Shown here: piece by piece, positions 8,211-17,329 of the stretch
Position numbering within the stretch: position 1 is the first letter of the stretch
How the letters are laid out: each line of letters starts with the position of its first letter
DNA from: an uncultured Prevotellaceae bacterium
GTDB lineage: Bacteria > Bacteroidota > Bacteroidia > Bacteroidales > Bacteroidaceae
Direction of reading: 5' to 3'
Length of the DNA: 64,000 nt
NCBI GenBank assembly: GCA_900315565.1
Contig: OMZS01000002.1
Coordinates: forward strand, 1-64,000
Notes under the pieces: generated by a model
What the model saw: the letters and a program-made list of their open reading frames with translations, nothing else
Told to the model about the DNA's origin: nothing
Database searches by the model: none
Made by a program: the position numbers and the translations under genes

Positions 8211-8274
8211 CAAAATTACTACTTCTTCCCCTTCCCGGCTGTCACAATCGTCCAAATATCTGTAAGAATCGTCT
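8211..8274 (-). promoter_or_regulatory. Operator pair and promoter of the CotH/GH43 unit
   Basis: On the minus strand, half-sites AGACGATT (8274-8267) and GGACGATT (8253-8246) are direct repeats 21 bp apart. Exactly 27 bp separate the proximal one from the -7 box TAATTTTG (8218-8211). The same arrangement occurs before GH127 (19960-19897) and GH97 (19986-20050). A GGGC-TTC-GCCC hairpin follows near 8196-8208. Confidence 0.7.
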
Positions 8275-8289
8275 ATATTTCACTCCTGT

Positions 8290-8311
8290 GCGAAGGGATA
8301 GGAAAGAAATT
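8290..8311 (+). repeat. Dispersed GCGAAGGGATAGGAAAG element, copy 1
   Basis: This 22-bp word recurs in the spacers at 10816-10941 (two inverted copies) and 24748-24793, usually followed by GAATAATTAGAATAATTTCT. Function unknown. Confidence 0.55.
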
Positions 8312-8432
8312 CCTAAACCTTTTTGTTATTTGTTCTGGGCAGGTAATAATCAAGGGGGGCGAACATACAAATGATGTCCGTCCCCCTCTCATGATCACAA
8401 ACCAATTTACCTAAAAAAAAGCCATGTATCTA

Positions 8433-8530
8433 ATGGATAATGCATAATGAATAATGCATAATGCATAATTATCAATTGTCAATTGTCAATTATCAATTGT
8501 CAATTATCAATTATCAATTGTCAATTGTCA
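8433..8530. repeat. Heptamer arrays GCATAAT and TCAATTA/TCAATTG
   Basis: About 30 bp of GCATAAT/GAATAAT heptamers run directly into about nine TCAATTA or TCAATTG heptamers that end at the stop of the DUF6055 lipoprotein gene. In the sense of that gene the words are TTGACAA/TTGATAA. Confidence 0.75.
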
Positions 8531-10768
8531 AAACTGCATGTTGAGCGTAAAGGTGGCTTTGTACTGCTTGCCGCCCTTGGTATATACGAGCACGGGCTTC
8601 AGGGTGTATTTCTCACCAGCCTTGCTCACTCCGAAGCGGTGGCCATAGGTGATGGTGAACGAGTCCTTGTCGTACTCCATATAGACAGGGGCTGTGTCTC
8701 CCCAGTTGTCGAGGTCACCCTTGGCATTGCACCAGAATCCCACGTTGGCTGTGTACTGATAAGTGATTTTGCCATTGGACTGGATGAGTCCCAGGGCCAC
8801 TTTCCCTTCTGCCGGCTCTGAGGTGGTGTTGGCTGCGATGGGCAGCGTGGCTCCACTCAGCACAGAGGGTTGCATGACGAAGGCCTGGGCAAGTTTCTTC
8901 AGGTCGTTGCCCTGCAGCTGGATGGTGCCCTGGATGTAGTCCTCGTTGGAGGCATTACATTTCACGTCGTAGGTGAAGGCCACATCTGTGGGGTCTTTGC
9001 TGGTGTCGATGGAGAAGTTGCCGTAGAGGTCAGTACCGTCAATCTTGAACCGGTAGGGGCATTGCATGTCGGTTTCTTCCTTCTCGTCCCAGGGGCATTG
9101 GCGGTAGCTCTTGGGGGCTCCCTGCACCACGAGGTAGAGCATCTTGGTGTTGGCAGGAACGGTATAGGTGGCCGATCCCTTGCTGTCGGTAAGATACATC
9201 TCACTATAGTCGCGGCTGCCATTTTCCTTCAGGGCCACAAAGCCGTAGGCAATGGCCTGGTCGGAACCCACCTTGTTGTAGGCCGATACTGAGCCCACCA
9301 CCTTGAAGTCGCCGTCCACCTGATTGCCTGGGTCGGCAGAGGGCAATTTGCTGCCAGCCTTCAGGGCTTCCATGCTCACGGTTACCTTGGTACCAGCTGC
9401 AGGCACATCGAGGTTGATGACGTTGAAACCTGTGGGCTGCGGACATTGCTCGTAACCTATCTGGTAGTAGCCGTCCTGGTTGTAGAGGGTGGTCTTGTAG
9501 TTCTGGTTCTGGTTGGTGAAGTAGCTGCGGGTGCCATCAAAATCGAAGGTCACACAACGCTGGGCATACTCAAAGAGCTGTTTCTTGTAGTTGTCGTAGC
9601 TCACACCAAAGATGCGCATGTAGGCTCCAGAGGCATCCTCGGGATACTTTGACTCGTTCCAGATGCGGCCCAGGGTCTTGTCGCCATGCAGCTGAGTCCA
9701 GTAATACTGCAGGTAGTAGGAGGCATAGCGTTGCCACTCGTGCTCAAAATGACGATGGCATTGCTGATACCACACGGCATTCCAGTCGTCGTTGAGAGCC
9801 TGCTGGGGATAGTCCTGATACGACTGCCATTGGGCACATTGCTCCCAGAAACCACAACCGCCATTAGAGCCTTCATAACCATAGCGGAAGCCTGAACGGA
9901 AATCGTTGGAGGCTCCGTTCTTCACATTGTCGCAGTAGGTCTGATACTGGAACGAGTGTCCAATCTCATGGCCAATGACGCTTCCCACGGGCTTGCAGGT
10001 GGAGGGGGTCACCCAGAGGGCACCAATCACATCGTCGTAGCCTGAGCCTGTAGCCACCCACCATTCGGGAGTGGGGTCGAGCAGGTAAATCTCCATCTTA
10101 TATTGGTCGAGATACGACTTGCCCTGGCCTGTGACCACCATGCCCAGACGGTTGATGTTGGTCTTGTAGAACTGCTCTGCCTTCTGCAGCAGGTCGTCCA
10201 CATCCACCCGGTCTTCCTCCTTCAGGCTGGTGCTGTTGGGGTCGTCGCCAAAGTAAGCATCCCAGAACACAAAGAAGTGCTCGCTCTGCTTGCAGCGGAA
10301 CCACGACCACTTGGCATCGTTGCGGAGCATGTCGAAGTTAAACTCCTGTGGCTTGTAGTATTTGTCGAAGTCCTTCACCTGGCTCTGGTCCATTATCTCG
10401 ATAGACGATGGGCCTTGGGTCACCTTCAGCAGGGTGCTGGCCGTACCGCTGCTCACCTTGATGTTAGCCACTCGGGGCGACTTAGTGGTGTTGCGGGTCA
10501 TCTCAAAGGAGAGTTTCTCGCTGCTGCCACCCACACCCTTGGCATCCTTCAGCTTGAGCCATTCGCCGCCATTCTCCACTACGGCATTCCATACAGCTCG
10601 CGAAGAGACGGTCAGACTGTACCAGGTGACATCATACTCCACATTGACCTCAGTCTCTGAGAGCACGGGAGCCACCGAACCAGACTCTCCATCATCGCTG
10701 CTGCTACAGGCAGTAAGAACCACCAGCGTGCATAATGCAAAAAACTGAATGAAAGATTTGTAATTCAT
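8528..10768 (-). CDS. BACON - DUF6055 - DUF4859 surface lipoprotein
   Basis: The 746-residue protein has a lipoprotein signal (VVLTACSSSDD, Cys at about 21). A BACON domain spans about 40-118 (VSSRAVWNAVVENGGEW to LLKVTQGPSS). A DUF6055-type domain follows with the metalloprotease-like motif GHEIGHSFQYQ (HExxH at 267-271), corresponding to AHELGH in the protein at 2669-6646. The last 150 residues (from about 600) resemble the DUF4859 beta-sandwich units seen three times in the next gene. BACON is thought to bind carbohydrate or mucin-like glycoprotein. A surface-anchored peptidase-like protein fits attack on a glycoprotein substrate. It is the last gene of the GH127-SusC-SusD series. Peptidase activity is inferred only from the motif. 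Confidence 0.8.
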   Translation of the reverse strand: MNYKSFIQFFALCTLVVLTACSSSDDGESGSVAPVLSETEVNVEYDVTWYSLTVSSRAVWNAVVENGGEWLKLKDAKGVGGSSEKLSFEMTRNTTKSPRVANIKVSSGTASTLLKVTQGPSSIEIMDQSQVKDFDKYYKPQEFNFDMLRNDAKWSWFRCKQSEHFFVFWDAYFGDDPNSTSLKEEDRVDVDDLLQKAEQFYKTNINRLGMVVTGQGKSYLDQYKMEIYLLDPTPEWWVATGSGYDDVIGALWVTPSTCKPVGSVIGHEIGHSFQYQTYCDNVKNGASNDFRSGFRYGYEGSNGGCGFWEQCAQWQSYQDYPQQALNDDWNAVWYQQCHRHFEHEWQRYASYYLQYYWTQLHGDKTLGRIWNESKYPEDASGAYMRIFGVSYDNYKKQLFEYAQRCVTFDFDGTRSYFTNQNQNYKTTLYNQDGYYQIGYEQCPQPTGFNVINLDVPAAGTKVTVSMEALKAGSKLPSADPGNQVDGDFKVVGSVSAYNKVGSDQAIAYGFVALKENGSRDYSEMYLTDSKGSATYTVPANTKMLYLVVQGAPKSYRQCPWDEKEETDMQCPYRFKIDGTDLYGNFSIDTSKDPTDVAFTYDVKCNASNEDYIQGTIQLQGNDLKKLAQAFVMQPSVLSGATLPIAANTTSEPAEGKVALGLIQSNGKITYQYTANVGFWCNAKGDLDNWGDTAPVYMEYDKDSFTITYGHRFGVSKAGEKYTLKPVLVYTKGGKQYKATFTLNMQF

Positions 10769-10815
10769 AATTCCTTCTTACTTATCGAATATCTGGTTGA
10801 AAACCATTCTCCTCA

Positions 10816-10941
10816 GCGAGAAAGTTTAGGAAAGAAATTGGAATAATTATTATAATTTTCCAAAAATGGATTATATTCTTTTCATCCTTTATGAAGAAAT
10901 TATTCTAATTATTCTAATTTCTTTCCTATCCCTTCTGCGCG
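10816..10941. repeat. Inverted pair of the dispersed GGATAGGAAAGAAATT element
   Basis: Copy at 10816-10860 (GCGAGAAAGTTTAGGAAAG...) faces an inverted copy at 10893-10941, giving a long imperfect hairpin in the spacer between two lipoprotein genes. The word matches those at 8290 and 24748. Confidence 0.6.
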
Positions 10942-10943
10942 AA

Positions 10944-10988
10944 ATAATTATCAATTATCAATTATCAATTGTCAATTATCAATTATTG
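10944..10988 (-). repeat. TTGATAA/TTGACAA heptamer array
   Basis: About six heptamers directly follow the stop codon of the 10983-12479 gene, with the same gene-sense orientation as at 8433-8530. Confidence 0.7.
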
Positions 10989-12479
10989 ACCAGCCTTGAT
11001 GTCGATGGTGATGTTGAAGGTGGCTGTGATGCCGTCCTTCTCCACAATCATCTTCGTCTTGATGGTCTGTCCGTTGGGGTTGCAGTTCTCCGGGTGGTTG
11101 CCCGAATAGAAGCCCAGGCTCTCCTCGCTGATGCCGAGGTTCAGATAGACAATGGCCTCTTCGCCCCAGCTTACACGCTGTCCCTCACTACCGAGCCAGT
11201 AACCCGGAGCATCGGCAGTATAGGCAGCTGTACCATCCTCGTTGGCATCCTTGCCTACCTCTTCGCACCACATGTTCATCTCGCCGCTCTTCAGAGCCTT
11301 GAAAATCTGATAGGTGGTCATTTTGAAGCATTGGCGCAGGTCTTCCTTCACGTCAATTTCCTCAGTAGCACCCCATTCTGCATCGTAGGGCTTGGTCAGG
11401 GTGAAGTCTTTCTCTATGCTGGCAGGTGTTCCCTCGGGAGCAGTCTCAGGATCTTCGTAGCCCACGATGTTCACGGTAATGATGTTCTCCACAATCTTAT
11501 TGTTGTACATGGCGCTGAAGTTGATGGTCACGCTGCTGCCTTCGGTCATCTGACCTGGCATCTGACCAATCCAAATCATGCCTTCCTGGAATGTGGCAAA
11601 CACGCTGGCATTGTCGCCCCAGGCACCAGAGAATCCTTCCTTGTCGTACCAGAATCCTGGTGCGTCGGCACTATACTCCTGAGCATACGAGCCATCGGCA
11701 TTGGTACATACCCAATCGACCTCAGCCCATGAGCCTGCACCAAGAGCAGCCAGGGCAGCATCGGCATCAAATCCATCTACTGATACGGTAGCATAGGTGT
11801 CGTTGGGAGCAGTCTCAACCGTCAGCTTGTTGGAAGCCACCACGGTAGCCTTCACCTCACCACGCTCACGGCCAATGGCTGTGATGACAATGGCCACACG
11901 CTTGTCCTGATACTTGATAGCCTCGATGAATTTCACCTGCTGGTCGGCTACCAGGTGGCCGGGATACTGGCCTACGTGGAAGATACCCTCGCCATCCTCG
12001 GTATATTCAAACTCAGCGAAGACCATGGCCTCGTCGCCCCAGTTCTTCACGTTGCCATCCTTGTCCCACCAGTGGCCCCAGTAGGCGCCAGAGTTAGAAG
12101 AGGTCATGTTGTCGGCATGGGTTGAGCCTTCGATGGCAAAACCAGTCACATCGGCACCACCTTCTCCATTCAGGGCCTTGCCAAGCTCATCTTTCGAGAG
12201 TCCCAGCTCGCTGGCAATCTTGTCCATATCTATTTTTACTTCGCCACCATCGTAGGAATTGGCGCTGAGATAGAACTCCACGGTGTATTCCAAAATGAGG
12301 TCGGCATCGATGCGCTCACGTTGAGCCTGCTTGATGGAGTCCTGACGGGCCATCTCTGCAATCTCATCATCGGTCAGGGTGTGAGGCCCCCAGAAATCTG
12401 TATTGTCTCCGCAGCTGCTGAAGAGGGCCGAAGAGCCGGCAATCAGCAGTCCGCTAAGAATATATGATAACTTTTTCAT
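10983..12479 (-). CDS. SusE-position lipoprotein with three DUF4859-like repeats
   Basis: The 498-residue product has a lipoprotein signal (SSALFSSCGDN, Cys at about 23). Three homologous beta-sandwich units of roughly 130 residues follow (about 65-200, 215-340, 355-495). Each begins like a YTVEFYLS or TVSVDGF strand, contains a Trp-rich segment such as PGFWYDKEGFSGAWGD, PGYWLGSEGQRVSWGE or YWGHWWDKDGNVKNWGD, and ends in a strand of the ITATFNITIDI type. This resembles DUF4859. The gene follows SusD by 88 bp, the usual place of SusE/F-type glycan-binding lipoproteins. I infer a surface glycan-binding role. Confidence 0.75.
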   Translation of the reverse strand: MKKLSYILSGLLIAGSSALFSSCGDNTDFWGPHTLTDDEIAEMARQDSIKQAQRERIDADLILEYTVEFYLSANSYDGGEVKIDMDKIASELGLSKDELGKALNGEGGADVTGFAIEGSTHADNMTSSNSGAYWGHWWDKDGNVKNWGDEAMVFAEFEYTEDGEGIFHVGQYPGHLVADQQVKFIEAIKYQDKRVAIVITAIGRERGEVKATVVASNKLTVETAPNDTYATVSVDGFDADAALAALGAGSWAEVDWVCTNADGSYAQEYSADAPGFWYDKEGFSGAWGDNASVFATFQEGMIWIGQMPGQMTEGSSVTINFSAMYNNKIVENIITVNIVGYEDPETAPEGTPASIEKDFTLTKPYDAEWGATEEIDVKEDLRQCFKMTTYQIFKALKSGEMNMWCEEVGKDANEDGTAAYTADAPGYWLGSEGQRVSWGEEAIVYLNLGISEESLGFYSGNHPENCNPNGQTIKTKMIVEKDGITATFNITIDIKAGQ

Positions 12480-12504
12480 AATATTTTTTTCTTTGTAAAC
12501 TATG

Positions 12505-12572
12505 ATCTTTGAACTTTGAACTTTGAACTTTTTGATATGTCAATTATCAATTGTCAATTATCAATTATTATT
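12505..12572 (-). repeat. Heptamer arrays between SusD and the SusE-position gene
   Basis: Gene-sense AAAGTTC heptamers (three or more) lie just before the 12479 start, preceded by TTGATAA/TTGACAA heptamers that touch the stop of the frame-corrected susD. Confidence 0.7.
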
Positions 12573-14189
12573 CAGCCGAGTTGGAATAACCAGGATTCTG
12601 CTTCATGTCAACATTCGACTTCATCACATCGTTGGGGATGGCGAAGATGTTCCAGTGGTCGCTGGTGGTGGCATCCTTGCACCACCCAGCTCAATGTCGG
12701 CACCACCCTCATAGGTTGTGATATGGTTCGACCAGTCGGTATAACCGGCTGTTGAGCCTTCGGGAACAGTATATTCATCGTGACCATACTGATAGACTGA
12801 GCCACCCTCAAGGTCGGCAACAGTACGGGTAGCCTTGGCAACGTTGGCTCCAAAGCTGCGCTGACGTACCTGAGTAACAAGCTGGGCAGCAGTCTCTTTG
12901 TCACGGTTCAGACGAAGCAGGCACTCAGCCTTCATCATCAGGGCATCGGCATAACGGAAAATGGTTACAGCATCGGCTGTGGTACCATCGTTGGTGCCAC
13001 CAATAATCTCGTACTTGTGCAGACGGTAGCCCTCCTGCTGGTAAGCTCCGGGGTTGTCGATAGAGTGTACGTTCATATTGTAGGTCAGGATGCCTGTACC
13101 AGTCCAGTCGTCAGCCTCAAACATGATGGGGTTGTCCTTGTCGCCATTAATGATGTAGCTGTCACCCTGTTTCAGGGCATTGTACTGCGGACCACCAGCC
13201 CAAGTGTCGGCCAGACGCTGGTCTGCCTCATCGTAGGTGCGAATCCATTGGGGAATGGCACACGAGCCGTTGTAACCAGCTGCAGTACTTCCGTAGGCTG
13301 CCAGACCCGACTGTGGGAAACAGTAGCTCTGCAGACCAAACTGAACAGTATGGGTGCGGTCGCCAGGAACCACGAAGATAGCCTCAGGGTTGTTGGACTG
13401 GTCTTCGGTGAAGTTGGCCTTGTAAGTAGGTGCCAGACTGTATTTGCCCGAGGCGATGATGCTCTCCACCTCTGCCAGACATTTCTCGTAGCCCTCATTG
13501 CCCGAGGTGCCAAGATACACGTTCTGGTTCAGATAGAGCTTGGCCAGGGCCATAGAGCAGGCATATTTGTTGCCATAGCCGTAAAAGTCGTCGTCGCCGA
13601 AGTTCTCCTTGGCAGCGGTAAACTCATCTACGAGGAACTGGAACATCTCCTGAGGACTCACCTGCTGGGGCAGATAGCCCGGCTCCACATTCTGGGTGGT
13701 CTGCAGGGGAATGTTGCGGAACATGTCGAACATGTGATAATAGAACATGGCACGGAAGAAGCGGGCATGGGCCAGACTGGTCTTCGTGGCAGGATTCTCG
13801 GGGTCGATGGCGTCAATCACCTTGTTGGCATAACCAATGCCGCGGTAGGCAATCTGCCAGGGGTTATACACCTGGTCCACGTTGGGGCCCCAGTTGTGCT
13901 TGTGCAGATTGATGTAGGCGTCGCCCCAGCCCACACCCACGCGGGCAGGAACCATATACTGGTCGGTACACTCCTCAAGGGCGTGATACATGCCAAACCA
14001 GTCTTCTACCAGATAGCGATATTGTGCTGTGGCAGCACCGAGCAGCAGGCTCAGGTCGGTCTCATTAGAGAGGTCGATGTTGGTCTCGTTGAGGCGGTCG
14101 TATAGGGTCTCGTCAAGATTGGTACACGATGAAAGGCTGATGCTTCCTGCTGCAAAGGCAATCAGAACCTTGTTGAATATCTTTTTCAT
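12568..14189 (-). CDS. SusD-like lipoprotein, C-terminus frameshifted
   Basis: This is a SusD/RagB family outer-membrane lipoprotein that caps the SusC pore and binds glycan. It has a lipoprotein signal (SISLSSCTNL, Cys at about 22) and SusD features such as DVIDAIDPENPAT, RFFRAMFYYHMFDMFRNIPLQT and the C-terminal RYADALMMKAECLLRLN helix. The uninterrupted frame ends at 12624 with an unlikely Pro/Thr-rich tail after about residue 498. Shifting frame by one base near 12675-12680 restores DHWNIFAIPNDVMKSN...MKQNPGYSNSAE, the expected SusD ending, with stop at 12568. So either a base is missing from the assembly or the gene carries a one-base deletion. Coordinates given are for the restored frame. 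Confidence 0.88.
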
Positions 14190-14226
14190 AATAATTATGA
14201 ATTATGCATGATGAATGATGAATTAC

Positions 14227-17200
14227 TTAGAAGGTAAGTGAAAGTCCAACGGTATAGTTGCGGGTCACAGGATACTTGTCGCGGTCGTCAATACCAGGAG
14301 CCATGAAGTAGTTATCTACTTCGGGGTCGATGCCTGTGTAGCCGGTGATGCAGAACAGATTGGTGGCATTGGCATAGATGCGTGCCTTCTTGATGAAGTT
14401 GCTCAGGGCACCCTTCGGAGTGAAGGTGTAACCCAGCGTGATGTTGCTCAGTTTCAGGAAGTCGCCATTCTCCAGATGGTCGCTCCAGAAACCCTGTCCC
14501 ATAGCCTGCGAGAGGGTCACCATCTTCTGCTGGCCAGTCTCGGGGTCAATATAGGGAGTGCCGTCGGTATTGATGGCGGGGTGCTGGTCGGCAGCTGTCT
14601 TCAGACGGTTGTAGGCAATCGAGTTGTTCTCGTAGAAGCAACGCGAGGCATTCAGAATCTTGTAGCCCAACTGACTGGTGAACTGCATCGAGAGGTCGAT
14701 GTTCTTGTAGCGGAAGGTGTTGCCCCATCCGAGGATGACCTTCGGGGTACCGCTACCCAGACGCTGGCGGTTCTCCAGGTTGTTCAGGTTGGCGTTGAAC
14801 TGCTTCACCGTCCAGCCACCATTGCCGTCGCTGGCTTCCACAAGTGCAAAGCCGTCCTTATCGTAGCCCACAAACTTCAGTCCCCAGAAGTCGCCCAAAG
14901 GCTTGCCTACCTCCATGCAGTGGGTCTCGGTGCTGATGGGGTCGCTAATGCCGCCCACCTCCTGGAAGTTGTCGGTCTCGTAGAGGTCGTTGCTCAGTTT
15001 CAGCAGTTTGTTCTTGTTGTGCGATGCGGTCAGCGTGGTGGTCCACTCAAAGTCCTTGGTCATGACGGGAATGGCCTCAATCATCAGCTCAATACCCGTG
15101 TTGCGCATGTCACCCACGTTCACCAGTGTAGAACTATAGAGGTTTGGTGGCATGGGCACATTGTACCAGAAGAGCAGGTCGTTGGTGGTCTTCACATAGA
15201 CATCCAATGAACCGTGGATGCGGTTGTTCAGGAATCCGTAGTCGAGACCGAAGTTCCACTCCTTGCTCACCTCCCATTTCAGGTCGGGGTTGGGGTTCTG
15301 TGCCACTTCGAGCGTCTTGATCCACTTGCCGTCCATAGAGAGCACGTCGCCATAGTCGGCAAAACGGTAGATGTTCTGAGCCAGATAGTTGTCGCCCGGG
15401 GTGATACCTGTTACACCATAACCCACACGCAGACGCAGGTTGTCGAGCCAAGAGCGGGTACCCTCCATGAAGGCCTCGTTCATGATGTTCCAGCCGAGAG
15501 AGACAGAGGGGAAGGTAGCCCACTTGTGGTTGGCACCAAACTTGGAGCTTCCCTCATGACGGATGCTGACCAGTGCATTGTATTTGTCGCCATAGCCATA
15601 GCTGATACGACCGAAGAAACCTACCAGCTTGCTGTCGTTCTTGTAGCTGCCCATCCAGGCGTGGTGGTCCTTGTCGTTGATGAAGGTACCGTTGCCCAGG
15701 TTGTTCCACAGGAAGGCGGTGGTAGAGAAGTTCTGGTTACCGGCGTTGAAACCGTCGTTCTGGTTGAACAGATAGCTGTAGCCCACGATGCCGTTGAAAC
15801 GATGTTCGCCCCACTGGGCATCGTAGCGGGTGGTCAGTTCCAGGTTTTTGCTCAGATAGTTGCCTTCGCCCTTGTTGGCAGCACCATTCCATCCCTCACG
15901 CACAAGCGACTGGTGGAGCGGACTGGTCCAGTCCTCACTGGTGGCAGCGGTCTCACCCCAAGAAATCATCAGGTTGGTCTTCCAGCCCTTGATGGGTTCC
16001 ACGGTGACGTTGCCCACCAACTGTGAGAAACGGATGCGAGTGTCACCAAAGGCCTCGTTGATGAGGGCTACGGGGTTGTAGTACTGCAGTTTGTTGAAGT
16101 TCTCGTAGTACGAACCATCCTCATTATAGACAGGCTCCGAGGGGTTGTGGATGAGTGCCTGGCGGTAGGGGTTGGTATGCGAGTAAACGTTCAGATTGTC
16201 GTTGGTGTATTTCTGACGGGTCACCAGGGCATTGAAATTGAACTTCACAATGTCGTTCCAAATGAACTGGGTGTAGTCCATCTGCATCTTGAAGTTCTCG
16301 TTCGAAGTCTCGCGAATGATACCTTCTTCCTTGGCGTAGGAAATGTTGGCAGAATAGGCAGAGTTCTTTGAGCCACCGCTGATGTTCAGGTCGTGGTTGT
16401 GCTTGAAACCAGCCTTGCGCGTTACAGCTGCCAGCCAGTCGGTGTCGTAGCCCAGGTATTCCTGAGCTGTCTTGCCATAAATCACGTCGTGGGTGTCCAT
16501 GAATTCGAGTTTCTTGCTCCACTTCGAGAACGAGGCATAACCGTTATAAGTAACCTGAGCGGGAGTGTCGCGCTTGCCACCCTTAGTAGTAATCAGGATG
16601 ACACCATTGGCACCACGGGTACCATAGATGGCGGCAGCAGAGGCATCTTTCAGCACGTCGATAGAGGCAATGTTCTCGGGAGCCACCGTGTTGAGGTCGC
16701 CCTCAATGCCATCTACCAGGATGAGCGGAGTGAGGTTGCCCACCAGGGTAGTGATACCACGCAGGCGGATAGAAGAACCTGCCTTAGGGTCACCACTGGA
16801 GTTGACCACCGTCAGACCGGCAATCTTACCTTTCACCAGTTCGGCGGCATCGCCAATCTTACCAGCGTTGAAGTCCTCAGCCTTCACAGAGGCCACAGCA
16901 GAGGTAACGTCACCCTTGCGCTGGGTGCCATAACCAATGACCACCACCTCGTTCAGCAGGGCATTGTCTTCCTGAAGGGTTACATCGCTGCCAGCCTTTA
17001 CCTCTTGGGCGGTGAAGCCGATGTAGCTGACAACGAGCACGGCATTGCGATTAGATACTCTGAGAGAGTAGTTACCATCATAATCGGTAACAGTTGCGTT
17101 CTTGGTGCCTTTCTCGGTCACGGTGGCGCCAATAATTGGCTCACCCTTGGAGTCTTTAACGACACCCGAAACAGTGACGCCTTGCTGAGTGATTTCAGCA

Positions 17201-17280
17201 ACAGCTGGCGATGTGCTTTCTACAGCGTAGGCTCCAAGAGCTCCGCATAGAAAAAGCAAACATAAGAAATGTTTTTTCAT
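14227..17280 (-). CDS. SusC/RagA-family TonB-linked outer-membrane transporter
   Basis: The 1017-residue protein has a signal peptide (about 1-20), a carboxypeptidase-D-like beta-sandwich (about 32-115, VSGVVKDSKGEPIIGATV to LNEVVVIGYGTQRKGDVTSA), a plug domain with VDGIEGDLNTVAPENIASIDVLKDASAAAIYGTRGANGVILITTK, and a long beta-barrel ending in the aromatic terminus VTRNYTVGLSLTF. These are the hallmarks of SusC. It imports oligosaccharides together with the SusD encoded 38 bp downstream. Part of the operon that starts with GH127 (17330). Confidence 0.95.
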   Translation of the reverse strand: MKKHFLCLLFLCGALGAYAVESTSPAVAEITQQGVTVSGVVKDSKGEPIIGATVTEKGTKNATVTDYDGNYSLRVSNRNAVLVVSYIGFTAQEVKAGSDVTLQEDNALLNEVVVIGYGTQRKGDVTSAVASVKAEDFNAGKIGDAAELVKGKIAGLTVVNSSGDPKAGSSIRLRGITTLVGNLTPLILVDGIEGDLNTVAPENIASIDVLKDASAAAIYGTRGANGVILITTKGGKRDTPAQVTYNGYASFSKWSKKLEFMDTHDVIYGKTAQEYLGYDTDWLAAVTRKAGFKHNHDLNISGGSKNSAYSANISYAKEEGIIRETSNENFKMQMDYTQFIWNDIVKFNFNALVTRQKYTNDNLNVYSHTNPYRQALIHNPSEPVYNEDGSYYENFNKLQYYNPVALINEAFGDTRIRFSQLVGNVTVEPIKGWKTNLMISWGETAATSEDWTSPLHQSLVREGWNGAANKGEGNYLSKNLELTTRYDAQWGEHRFNGIVGYSYLFNQNDGFNAGNQNFSTTAFLWNNLGNGTFINDKDHHAWMGSYKNDSKLVGFFGRISYGYGDKYNALVSIRHEGSSKFGANHKWATFPSVSLGWNIMNEAFMEGTRSWLDNLRLRVGYGVTGITPGDNYLAQNIYRFADYGDVLSMDGKWIKTLEVAQNPNPDLKWEVSKEWNFGLDYGFLNNRIHGSLDVYVKTTNDLLFWYNVPMPPNLYSSTLVNVGDMRNTGIELMIEAIPVMTKDFEWTTTLTASHNKNKLLKLSNDLYETDNFQEVGGISDPISTETHCMEVGKPLGDFWGLKFVGYDKDGFALVEASDGNGGWTVKQFNANLNNLENRQRLGSGTPKVILGWGNTFRYKNIDLSMQFTSQLGYKILNASRCFYENNSIAYNRLKTAADQHPAINTDGTPYIDPETGQQKMVTLSQAMGQGFWSDHLENGDFLKLSNITLGYTFTPKGALSNFIKKARIYANATNLFCITGYTGIDPEVDNYFMAPGIDDRDKYPVTRNYTVGLSLTF

Positions 17281-17329
17281 ACCATTTTGTTGTTTTTAGG
17301 TTTGTTAATGTGATACGTTATTATGTGTT

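Noticed and set aside
8433-8530. Heptamer arrays as CRISPR or origin iterons
   Set aside because: Units are 7 bp without spacers, and the arrays recur in many spacers with different words.
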